51,197 nt of DNA from an uncultured Collinsella sp. Its GTDB lineage: Bacteria; Actinomycetota; Coriobacteriia; Coriobacteriales; Coriobacteriaceae. The stretch lies in NCBI GenBank assembly GCA_900541675.1, contig UQKU01000012.1, forward strand, positions 1 to 51,197, read 5' to 3'. Position numbers and translations under genes: made by a program. Shown piece by piece: positions 6,959 through 14,861 of the stretch. Position 1 is the stretch's first letter. Each line of letters opens with the position of its first letter. The notes beneath the pieces were generated by a model. It had not been told where the DNA came from, did no database searches, and saw only the letters and a list, made by a program, of their open reading frames with translations.

Positions 6959-9706
6959 TTACTCGTCTAGGAGATCCTCTGGCATGTCGTTGCCGTCGCC
7001 TAGGTCGACTGGGGTATTTTCGGCATCGACCGTTGCCTCGGCCTCGGCGCCTTCGCCTTCGGGCTTTTCCTTAGCTGCCGTCATGCGGGCGACAGCGCAC
7101 ACACGGTCGTTGTCGTCGACGGTCATCATCTTGACGCCCTGGGTGGCTCGGCCGGTCTGGCTAATCTCATCGGTCTTGACGCGAATGACCGTCGCGCCTT
7201 CCGTCACGATGAACAGCTCGTGCTGCGGACCCACCGTCTTCATGGCCGCGAGGTTTCCCTTGCGCTCGGTCATCTGGATGGTGTAGACGCCCTGGCCGCC
7301 GCGGTTCTGCTCCGGATAGTCCGCGACCGGCGTGCGCTTGCCGTAGCCGCGCTCGGTGATGACAAACAGGTCGCCGTTGCCGTTGGTAACCTCCATACCC
7401 AAAACGCTCACGCCGTCCTTCATGCTAATACCGCGAACGCCGCTGGTGTCGCGTCCCGTGGCGCGAACCTGGTCCTCGGGGAACATGATCGCCTTGCCCG
7501 CAGTGGTGGCCAGGATGATCTTGTCGCCCTCGCGCACACGGCGCACGGCGAGCAGCGCGTCGTCGTCTCTCAGATTGATGGCGATCAGGCCATCACGGCG
7601 GCTGCGGTCGTAAGCGCTCATCACGGTCTTCTTGACCATGCCGCTCTTGGTGGCAAACATCAGGTACTCGTCGGCGGGGAACTCGCGGCAGCTGATGACA
7701 CTCGCGATCTTCTCGCCTTCCTCAAAGGGCAGCAGGTTGACGATCGCGGTGCCGCGCGCCTGGCGCGTACCCACCGGCAGCTCGTGCACCTTCAGGCGGT
7801 AGACCTTGCCCTTGCTCGAGAAGAACAGCACGTACTCGTGCGTGGACGCGATAAACATCTCGTCGATGACGTCGTCCTCTTTAAGGTTGACGCCCGACAC
7901 GCCCTTGCCGCCGCGCTTCTGGGCGCGGTAGGCAGCCACCGGGATGCGCTTCACGTAGCCGGTGTGGGTGATGGTCACGACCATGTCCTCGTCGGCGATG
8001 AGGTCCTCGACATCCAGATCCTTTTCGACATGGCTGATCTCGGTGCGGCGTTTGTCGCCGAACTTTTTCGAAATCTCGCGCATCTCCTCCTTGATGACGC
8101 CCAGGATCTTCTCCTCATGCGCCAGCAGGTCCTCGTAGTAGGCGATGGCGCGGCGCAGACCGTCCAGCTCTTCCTGGATCTTGTCGCGCTCCAGGCCAGT
8201 CAGGCGGCGCAGCTTCATCTCGAGGATGGCCGTGGTCTGCTCGGGCGTAAAGCCAAAGCGCTCGATCAGGCGGCCGCTTGCCTCGGAGTCGGTCTGCGAG
8301 GAACGGATAATGCTGATGACCTCGTCGATATGGTCGAGAGCCATCAAGTAGCCCTCGAGGATATGGGCACGTGCCTGGGCCTTCTTAAGGTCAAAGCGAG
8401 TGCGGCGGGTGACGACGTCGACCTGGTGGTCGATGTAGTGCTGCAGCATCTCGCGCAAGCTCAGGCATTTGGGAACGCCGTTGACGAGTGCCAGGTTGTT
8501 GGCGCCAAAGGTCGTCTGCAGCGAGGTGTACTTATACAGGTTGTTGAGCACGACCTGCGGAATGACGCCCTTCTTGAGCTCGATGACCAGACGGATGCCC
8601 TTTTGGTTGGACTCGTCGCGCATGTCCGAGATGCCCTCGATGCGCTTGTCGTTTACGAGCTGGGCGATCTTCTCCTGCAAGGTGCCCTTGTTGACCATGT
8701 AGGGAATCTCGGTAAAGACCAGGCGGCTGCGACCGGTCTTGGTGGATTCCACGTGGGCCTTGGCACGCACGGTAATGGAGCCGCGACCGGTCTCGTAGCT
8801 CTGCCTAATGCCGGCGCTGCCCATGATGATGGCGCCGGTGGGGAAGTCCGGACCGGGCATGATCTGCATAAGCTCGTCGACGGTGGCGTCGGGATTGTCG
8901 ATCAGGTAGCAGGTGGCCTCGATCGCCTCGGTGAGGTTATGCGGGGCGATATTGGTGGCCATGCCGACGGCGATGCCCTGACTACCGTTGACCAGCAGGT
9001 TGGGAAAGCGCGCGGGCAGCGCCACGGGCTCGGCGAGCGACTCGTCGTAGTTGGGCTGCCAGTCGACGGTATCCTTTTGCAGGTCGCGCAGCAGCTCCAT
9101 GGCAGGCTTTGCCAGGCGGCTCTCGGTATAACGCATGGCCGCCGCGCCGTCGCCATCGATGTTGCCGAAGTTGCCGTGGCCATCGATGAGCGGTGTGCGC
9201 ATGGAGAACCACTGCGCCAGACGAACCATGGCCTCGTAAACCGCGAAGTCACCGTGCGGATGGTACTTGCCGATAACTTCTCCGACCGTCCAGGCCGACT
9301 TCTTATGCGGGCGGTTGGGGTAGATGCCGCTCTCGTTCATGGCGTACAGGATGCGGCGGTGCACCGGCTTTAGTCCGTCGCGCACGTCCGGCAGGGCGCG
9401 CGCCGTGATGACCGACATCGAGTACTCGATGAACGACTGCTTCATCTCGCGGCCGAACTCTGAAATCTGGAGCTGACCGCCGTTGATGTCCTCGCCGGCC
9501 GAAGCGCCACGATCGACCGCGCCGAAGCTCTCCTCGAGCTCGGCGTCGTCATCCTCATCATCTTCATCCTCGGCGTCGGGGTTATAGGAATCCGGATCGC
9601 CGTCCTCGCCCTGCTCGGCGCGGGCGAGTAGGCGCTTCAGATCATCGGGCATGCCGGCGTCGCCGGCCTCGTCCATACCCTCGTTGTTGTTGATATCGTC
9701 TGCCAC
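6959..9706 (-). CDS. gyrA: DNA gyrase subunit A
   Basis: The protein has 915 residues. It is the breakage-rejoining subunit of gyrase and works with GyrB to introduce negative supercoils. The winged-helix/tower core starts at about residue 90 (SFIEYSMSVI), with the catalytic tyrosine in AAMRYTESR (Tyr193), and the C-terminal beta-pinwheel wraps DNA. Two things are unusual. First, the N-terminus carries about 75 extra, strongly acidic residues (a DEDEDD-type tract near 46-56). Second, the quinolone-determining segment reads HPHGDFAVYE, so the position equal to E. coli Ser83 is Phe (residue 154, codon TTC at 9247-9245). The acidic tail at the C-terminus is normal for the family. gyrB lies 11 bases upstream, with a GAGGAGG site between them. 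Confidence 0.97.
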   Translation of the reverse strand: MADDINNNEGMDEAGDAGMPDDLKRLLARAEQGEDGDPDSYNPDAEDEDDEDDDAELEESFGAVDRGASAGEDINGGQLQISEFGREMKQSFIEYSMSVITARALPDVRDGLKPVHRRILYAMNESGIYPNRPHKKSAWTVGEVIGKYHPHGDFAVYEAMVRLAQWFSMRTPLIDGHGNFGNIDGDGAAAMRYTESRLAKPAMELLRDLQKDTVDWQPNYDESLAEPVALPARFPNLLVNGSQGIAVGMATNIAPHNLTEAIEATCYLIDNPDATVDELMQIMPGPDFPTGAIIMGSAGIRQSYETGRGSITVRAKAHVESTKTGRSRLVFTEIPYMVNKGTLQEKIAQLVNDKRIEGISDMRDESNQKGIRLVIELKKGVIPQVVLNNLYKYTSLQTTFGANNLALVNGVPKCLSLREMLQHYIDHQVDVVTRRTRFDLKKAQARAHILEGYLMALDHIDEVISIIRSSQTDSEASGRLIERFGFTPEQTTAILEMKLRRLTGLERDKIQEELDGLRRAIAYYEDLLAHEEKILGVIKEEMREISKKFGDKRRTEISHVEKDLDVEDLIADEDMVVTITHTGYVKRIPVAAYRAQKRGGKGVSGVNLKEDDVIDEMFIASTHEYVLFFSSKGKVYRLKVHELPVGTRQARGTAIVNLLPFEEGEKIASVISCREFPADEYLMFATKSGMVKKTVMSAYDRSRRDGLIAINLRDDDALLAVRRVREGDKIILATTAGKAIMFPEDQVRATGRDTSGVRGISMKDGVSVLGMEVTNGNGDLFVITERGYGKRTPVADYPEQNRGGQGVYTIQMTERKGNLAAMKTVGPQHELFIVTEGATVIRVKTDEISQTGRATQGVKMMTVDDNDRVCAVARMTAAKEKPEGEGAEAEATVDAENTPVDLGDGNDMPEDLLDE

Positions 9707-9717
9707 GTTACCTCCTC

Positions 9718-11748
9718 TTAAGCGTCAAGGAACCGAGCATCATGCGCATGCTTTTCAATGTACTCGCGGCGATAGCCGACCTCGGAACCCATGAGCTCGC
9801 GCACGGCGCGGTCCGCCACCACGGCGTCCTCGATCGACACGCGCTGCAGGATACGGGTCTTGGGGTCCATCGTCGTCGAGGCAAGCTGCTTGGGGTCCAT
9901 CTCGCCCAGGCCCTTGTAGCGCTGAACGGTATAGCCCTTGCGCTTCTTGGTGATCTTGCCGTCCTTGGCCTTGCCGTCCTCGTCGTTGTCGTCGGGGTTC
10001 AGGCCCAGGCTCTGAATGGTGTCGCGCAGAATCTCGTCTTCGGGCTGGCGGCCGTTGGGATACACGTAATGGATCTTGTTGCGTACCTTAATGCCAAAGA
10101 TGGGCGGGCAGGCAACATAGACATAGCCGGCATCGATCAGCGGGCGCATGTACTTGTAGAAGAACGTCAGCAGCAGGATGCGGATATGCGCACCGTCAAC
10201 GTCTGCATCGGTCATGATGATGATCTTGTGGTAGCGCGCCTTGCTGATATCGAAGTCGCCACCGTCGCCGGCGCTCGTCGTGACGCCGCAGCCGATCGCG
10301 GTGATCAGGGATTGGATGGTGTCGCTCGAGAACGCGCGGTGGTCACCCACGCGCTCGACGTTCAAAATCTTGCCGCGCAGGGGCAGAATCGCCTGGATGT
10401 CTCGGCGACGGCCGTCCTTGGCCGAACCGCCTGCCGAGTCGCCCTCTACGATAAAGAGCTCGGTCAGCTCGGCATCGCGTACCGAGCAGTCGGCGAGCTT
10501 GCCGGGCAGCGACGCCGTCTCGAGCAGGCTCTTGCGGCGGGTCGCCTCACGCGCCTTGCGGGCGGCGTTGCGGGCCTTGCATGCCTGCTGGGCCTTCTTG
10601 ACGATCTCGCGGGCGGGTTTGGGATGCTCCTCCAGATAATCGGTCAGCCCATCGGTCACGATCTTGAGCGTGAGCGCGCGCATGTAGGAACTGCCGAGCT
10701 TGGCCTTGGTTTGGCCCTCAAACTGCGGGTCGGGCAGCTTGACCGAGATGACGGCCGAAAGCCCCTCGCGCACGTCGTCGCCGCTCAGGTTGGCCTCCTT
10801 CTCCTTGAGTAGGTTCTGCTTGCGAGCGTAATCGTTGATCACGCGGGTGAGAGCGGTGCGGAAACCCTCGAGATGCATGCCGCCCTCGGGGGTGTAGATG
10901 TCGTTGGCAAACGACATGACGTTCTCGCCGTAGCCGGCATTCCACTGCAGGGACACCTCGACCTCGCCCATCTTGGTCACGGGCGCATCCGGATCCGACT
11001 TGCCCTCGATATAGATGGGCTCCTTGAAGGCCTCGGGAACGTCTTTGCCGTCGTTGAGGAACTTGACGAAGTCGATGATGCCGCCCTCGTAGCAGAACTC
11101 CTCCACGTGGGGAGTCGCCTCGCGCTCGTCGGTCAGCACAATCTTTAGATTCTTATTGAGGAACGCCGTCTCCTGCAGACGGTTGTGCAGCGTATCGAAA
11201 TCGTAGACACAGGTCTCGAAAATCTCGTCGTCGGGCCAGAAGCTGACGGTGGTACCCGTCGAACCCGAGGTGCCCACGACCTCCATCTTCTTGACGGTCT
11301 TGCCGCGCGAGAACTCCATCTCGTAGACGCTGCCATCACGGCGCACCTGCACGACCACGCGCTTGGACAGTGCGTTGACGACGGAGATGCCCACGCCGTG
11401 CAGTCCGCCCGAGACCTTGTAGGCCGAGTTATCGAACTTACCGCCGGCGTGCAGGATCGTCATAACGACCTCGAGCGTCGGGATCTTTTTGATGGGATGC
11501 TCGTCGACGGGGATGCCTCGCCCGTTGTCGACGACCGTGATGGAGTTGTCGGCGTGGACCGTCACGTGAATCTCGGTGCAGAAACCGGCCATGGCCTCGT
11601 CAACGGAGTTGTCAACGATCTCCCACACCAGGTGATGCAGGCCGCTGGCGCTCGTCGAGCCGATATACATGCCCGGGCGCTTACGAACGGCCTCGAGACC
11701 TTCGAGAATCTTAATCTCGCCGCCATCGTAATCGTTTTCGTTTGCCAC
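9718..11748 (-). CDS. gyrB: DNA gyrase subunit B
   Basis: The protein has 676 residues and is the ATPase subunit of gyrase. It shows the GHKL ATP site (EIVDNSVDEA near residue 43, then DNGRGIP), the TOPRIM motifs EGDSAGGSAK and DADVDGAHI, and the C-terminal GyrA-contact region (QRYKGLGEM). It starts with GTG at 11748 behind a GAAGGAGG site. It leads a two-gene operon with gyrA. A terminator at 11796-11828 separates it from the dnaA-DUF721 run, so it probably has its own promoter in the short gap, though no convincing one is visible. Confidence 0.97.
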   Translation of the reverse strand: MANENDYDGGEIKILEGLEAVRKRPGMYIGSTSASGLHHLVWEIVDNSVDEAMAGFCTEIHVTVHADNSITVVDNGRGIPVDEHPIKKIPTLEVVMTILHAGGKFDNSAYKVSGGLHGVGISVVNALSKRVVVQVRRDGSVYEMEFSRGKTVKKMEVVGTSGSTGTTVSFWPDDEIFETCVYDFDTLHNRLQETAFLNKNLKIVLTDEREATPHVEEFCYEGGIIDFVKFLNDGKDVPEAFKEPIYIEGKSDPDAPVTKMGEVEVSLQWNAGYGENVMSFANDIYTPEGGMHLEGFRTALTRVINDYARKQNLLKEKEANLSGDDVREGLSAVISVKLPDPQFEGQTKAKLGSSYMRALTLKIVTDGLTDYLEEHPKPAREIVKKAQQACKARNAARKAREATRRKSLLETASLPGKLADCSVRDAELTELFIVEGDSAGGSAKDGRRRDIQAILPLRGKILNVERVGDHRAFSSDTIQSLITAIGCGVTTSAGDGGDFDISKARYHKIIIMTDADVDGAHIRILLLTFFYKYMRPLIDAGYVYVACPPIFGIKVRNKIHYVYPNGRQPEDEILRDTIQSLGLNPDDNDEDGKAKDGKITKKRKGYTVQRYKGLGEMDPKQLASTTMDPKTRILQRVSIEDAVVADRAVRELMGSEVGYRREYIEKHAHDARFLDA

Positions 11749-11795
11749 ACGTCCTCCTTCAGCTAAGAAAATGTGTACAGCCTTACTAGTTTATC

Positions 11796-11828
11796 GTAAA
11801 AAAATACCCTCGGGAGCGAGGGTATTTG
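11796..11828 (-). terminator. Terminator of the dnaA-dnaN-recF-DUF721 run
   Basis: On the minus strand, AATACCCTCG and CGAGGGTATT form the stem, followed by a run of seven T. It lies 26 bases after the DUF721 stop. Confidence 0.9.
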
Positions 11829-11853
11829 GCTCTACAAGGCCACCAGATGCGAT

Positions 11854-12417
11854 TTAAGGCTCTTTCTCGCTTTGCACGCCCTTGGCCCACTCGGCACTGG
11901 CTCTCATGGCATTCTCGAGGGCCTCGCGCAGTTTTTGGTCTTCGATGGGCGCCACTTGGCGCTCGATCTCGCCGCGTTCGGCTTCGCTTAGATCGGCGTG
12001 CGGAACCGGCGGTCGCTCGGTCACGGCCGGGCGCAGGCGCTCCTTGGCAGCCGGCGGCGTGTGACCGGGCGCGGTCGTTTTGAACACCAGGCCGTCCACA
12101 TGCGCGCCGGCCCGCTCCATGCGCGCCCGGATGATCTCGCGCAGCAGCGTCATCTCCTGCGTCCACGAGGGCGAATCGAGATACACCAGCAGCTCATTGG
12201 ACTCGGGCAGGTAGCGCAGGCCCGTCACGTGGCGTCCCTCGCGCGTGCCCGAGCACACCGCATTCCAGGCACGATAGACCGCGCGCGACTCCTCGGCAGC
12301 CTCCATTTGCGCGCGGCGCTCAGGTGTCGCGGCCGCCAGGATGCGCTGACGCTCGGCATCCAAAAAGCCGCCAAAGGCAACCGTTCCGTTCTCGCGCTCG
12401 TAATTAGCACGCCTCAC
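11854..12417 (-). CDS. DUF721 (DciA-like) domain protein
   Basis: The protein has 187 residues. A DUF721 core lies at about 45-115 (GTREGRHVTGLRYLPESNEL, then a strand-helix LLVYLDSPSW..EMTLLREII). An extended charged tail follows. DUF721 genes lie directly after recF in many actinobacteria, and the related DciA loads the replicative helicase. That role here is inferred from domain and location only. The GTG start at 12417 overlaps the recF stop by 14 bases, which indicates translational coupling. Confidence 0.75.
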   Translation of the reverse strand: MRRANYERENGTVAFGGFLDAERQRILAAATPERRAQMEAAEESRAVYRAWNAVCSGTREGRHVTGLRYLPESNELLVYLDSPSWTQEMTLLREIIRARMERAGAHVDGLVFKTTAPGHTPPAAKERLRPAVTERPPVPHADLSEAERGEIERQVAPIEDQKLREALENAMRASAEWAKGVQSEKEP

Positions 12418-13510
12418 CCATGCTCACCACCTTGGCTCGTTCAAGCAGGTCATCAGTAAAGTACCCCAAGTTGGTGGTGGTTATGACCGTCTGGATGTCA
12501 TCACCGATCAGCTGCAGAAAAGCGCCTCGGCGCCCGGCATCGAGCTCGCTCATCACGTCGTCCAAAAGCAGCAGTGGCGCGGTGCCCAGGATATCGCGCG
12601 CCACGGCCACTTCTGCCACCTTCCAGGCAAGCACCAGCGTTCGCTGCTGCCCTTGGCTGGCAAACGAACGGGCAGATCGACCCGCAACGGTAAACTCAAT
12701 CTCGTCGCGATGCGGACCCACAAGCGTCACGCCGCGGCGCATCTCCTCATCGGCACGCTCATCGAGGGCCGCGAGCATATGCTCGTACGCCCAGCCCTTA
12801 AGTTCCTCGCGCCCCTCGGTTTGAGGCAAATCCCCCAGTGTGGACACATAGGACACGCCTGCGTCCTCACCGGACGCCACCTGCCCATACGCGGCGCGCA
12901 CATGGCCCGCCAGTCGGTCGAGCAGGGCCAAACGATGCACGAGCAGGGCGGACCCGGCGCGAGCGATGGAGTCATTCCATGCGCCGAGCATCTCGCGGCA
13001 GCACCAGGACTCCTTGAGCAGGGCGTTGCGCTGCGTCACGCAACGCCCGTAGGTGCTCGCCAGGTCGGCGTAACGGGCGCTCAGTTGCACGCCAAAGTCG
13101 TCGAGGGCGGCCCGACGCACGCTGGCACCGCGTTTGACCATATCCAGATGATCGGGGCAAAAAAGCACGCTCGGCAAAACCCCGCGCACGCCGGCGGCCG
13201 AACATCTCTTGCCGTTACGGCTAAACGAGCGCTTGCCGTCCTCAACGCCCAGCCCCATATCGAGCACGCGGCCATCGCCCTCGAGTCTCAACTCGAGCCT
13301 GCACGAGCCCGTGCCGTCGTGCACGAGCTCGGTAGCGGTGGGATGCCTAAACGAGGCGCCGCTCGTCAAAAGCTGCAGCGCCTCTATAAGGTTGGTCTTT
13401 CCCGCCGCGTTGGGTCCCGCAAGCACCGTCACGCCTTCGTCCAGGTCAAGACGGTAGCTATCGAAACTGCGGTAGCGCGCGACGGAAAGGTTGCGGGCAA
13501 ACATGGTCAT
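12404..13510 (-). CDS. recF: DNA replication and repair protein RecF
   Basis: The protein has 368 residues and is an SMC-like ATPase. The Walker A loop is GPNAAGKTN (32-40), and a signature region and Walker B LLLLDDVMSELD lie near the end. RecF helps load RecA at gaps in single-stranded DNA. It starts nine bases after the dnaN stop. ATG 13510 encodes MTM, and the second ATG two codons on is an equal alternative. Confidence 0.95.
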   Translation of the reverse strand: MTMFARNLSVARYRSFDSYRLDLDEGVTVLAGPNAAGKTNLIEALQLLTSGASFRHPTATELVHDGTGSCRLELRLEGDGRVLDMGLGVEDGKRSFSRNGKRCSAAGVRGVLPSVLFCPDHLDMVKRGASVRRAALDDFGVQLSARYADLASTYGRCVTQRNALLKESWCCREMLGAWNDSIARAGSALLVHRLALLDRLAGHVRAAYGQVASGEDAGVSYVSTLGDLPQTEGREELKGWAYEHMLAALDERADEEMRRGVTLVGPHRDEIEFTVAGRSARSFASQGQQRTLVLAWKVAEVAVARDILGTAPLLLLDDVMSELDAGRRGAFLQLIGDDIQTVITTTNLGYFTDDLLERAKVVSMGEAC

Positions 13511-13519
13511 GGCGCAGCG

Positions 13520-14623
13520 CTAGATGCGAACCGGCATGACCAGGTACAGATAGTTGATCTTGTCGTAGGACTTAAAGATACCCGCCTGCGAGTAGCTCTT
13601 GAGCTCCAGCGTGATCTCCTTCTCCTTGGATAGGGCATTGAGGCAGCCAAAGATGTAGTGGTAGTTAAAGGCGATGGTGCCCGACTCGCCCTCGGCCTCG
13701 ACATCGATTGTCTCCTGCGCCAGATCCTGGTCATTGGAGATGGAGGACAGGCCCATCTGGCCGTTCTCGACATCGATCTCGAACTTGACTGCGGGGTTCG
13801 CGCTCGCGATGACCGCCACGCGCTTGAGGGCGGCATTAAAAGCCGCCACGTCGATCTTGACGCTCGTCACGCACGAATCGGGGATGAGCTGCTTGTAGTT
13901 GGGGTACACGCCCTCGATACGGCGCGACACGTAGGTGGTGTTGCCGGCCTCAAAGACAACCTGGGTGTCCGCGGCGCCGATCATGATGGTCGCCTGGCTG
14001 GCCATGATGCTCAGGGCGTCGTTGAAGGCGTCGGCCGGAACGTTGAGCTCAAAGGACCCCTCGAGCGTCGAGGTCTCGACCTGGGTGTCGCATACAGCCA
14101 GACGGAAGGAGTCGGTTGCCACCAGGCGCACGGTGTTGTTCTCGACCTTCATGTGCACGCCGCCCAGGATGGGGCGGGCCTTATCGGTCGAAGTGACGCG
14201 CCACACGCGGCCGACCATCTCGGACAGGATATCGGTCGGGAGCTCCACCGCACTTTCGATGGCATAGGCGGGGAACTCGGGGAAATCGTTGGCGTCGAGC
14301 GTGTTGAGGCGGAAGGAGCTCTTCTCGCATCCGATCAGCACCTGACGCTCCGAGAGCTCAAAGGTAACCGGGGCGTCGGGAAGGGTCTTCGTAATGTTCG
14401 AGAGCATCTTGCAGGGAATCACCATCTCGCCCTCTTCTTCGACATGCGCGGCAATGCGATGACGAATCGAGATGGTGTAGTTAGAGGTTTGGAATTCCAA
14501 GATGCCGTCCTGCGCCTTAACGAGCACGCCCGACAGGATGGGAAGGGTAGATGCCGAAGCGACGCCTTTCATAACGACGCCGATGGCTTGCGTGAGCGAG
14601 CTTTGGCTGACGGTGAACTTCAT
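13520..14623 (-). CDS. dnaN: DNA polymerase III sliding clamp (beta subunit)
   Basis: The protein has 367 residues and the normal three-domain clamp layout. It opens MKFTVSQSSLTQAIGVVMKG and ends in the clamp signature YLVMPVRI, which lies at the partner-binding pocket. The dimer encircles DNA and tethers polymerase III and repair proteins. The ribosome-binding site is weak (AAAGG). It is separated from dnaA by 238 bases that carry DnaA-box-like sites. Confidence 0.97.
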   Translation of the reverse strand: MKFTVSQSSLTQAIGVVMKGVASASTLPILSGVLVKAQDGILEFQTSNYTISIRHRIAAHVEEEGEMVIPCKMLSNITKTLPDAPVTFELSERQVLIGCEKSSFRLNTLDANDFPEFPAYAIESAVELPTDILSEMVGRVWRVTSTDKARPILGGVHMKVENNTVRLVATDSFRLAVCDTQVETSTLEGSFELNVPADAFNDALSIMASQATIMIGAADTQVVFEAGNTTYVSRRIEGVYPNYKQLIPDSCVTSVKIDVAAFNAALKRVAVIASANPAVKFEIDVENGQMGLSSISNDQDLAQETIDVEAEGESGTIAFNYHYIFGCLNALSKEKEITLELKSYSQAGIFKSYDKINYLYLVMPVRI

Positions 14624-14861
14624 CTTTTAATACCTTTCTATAGATATAAATATCTTAATAATAGTAATAGCACTGACGAAACTGTTGATTGCTCCCAAAA
14701 GCGCTGGTCAACCCCAAAAAGAGAATCGACAGCGCCCTGTGCGCAACCGACCGTGTTTTCCACGTTCAAAACCTGCGGAAAACTTTTCATCGCCTTGTGG
14801 CGAGTTTTAGACATGTTATGCCCGGCGTTTCGACAAGTTTTCAACAGGTGTCTCTATTTCC
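14624..14861. other. dnaA-dnaN intergenic region, likely second origin segment with unwinding element
   Basis: DnaA-box-like sites are TTTTCCACG (14756-14764), GTTTCGACA (14827-14835) and TTTTCAACA (14838-14846). Next to dnaN lies an AT-rich tract (about 14635-14670) ending in five TAA/TAG triplets (14656-14670). That resembles the DnaA-trio repeat described at bacterial unwinding elements. A short GC-containing spacer follows and then CTGTTGATTG, a weak box. The spacing and orientation fit a melting site, but this is inference. Confidence 0.6.

Noticed and set aside
7220..9373. 717-residue open frame opposite gyrA
   Set aside because: It is antisense to gyrA with no recognisable domain, and has the shadow-type composition.
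11749..11795. gyrB promoter in the short gap
   Set aside because: The best boxes match the consensus at only three or four positions each, so I did not call it.
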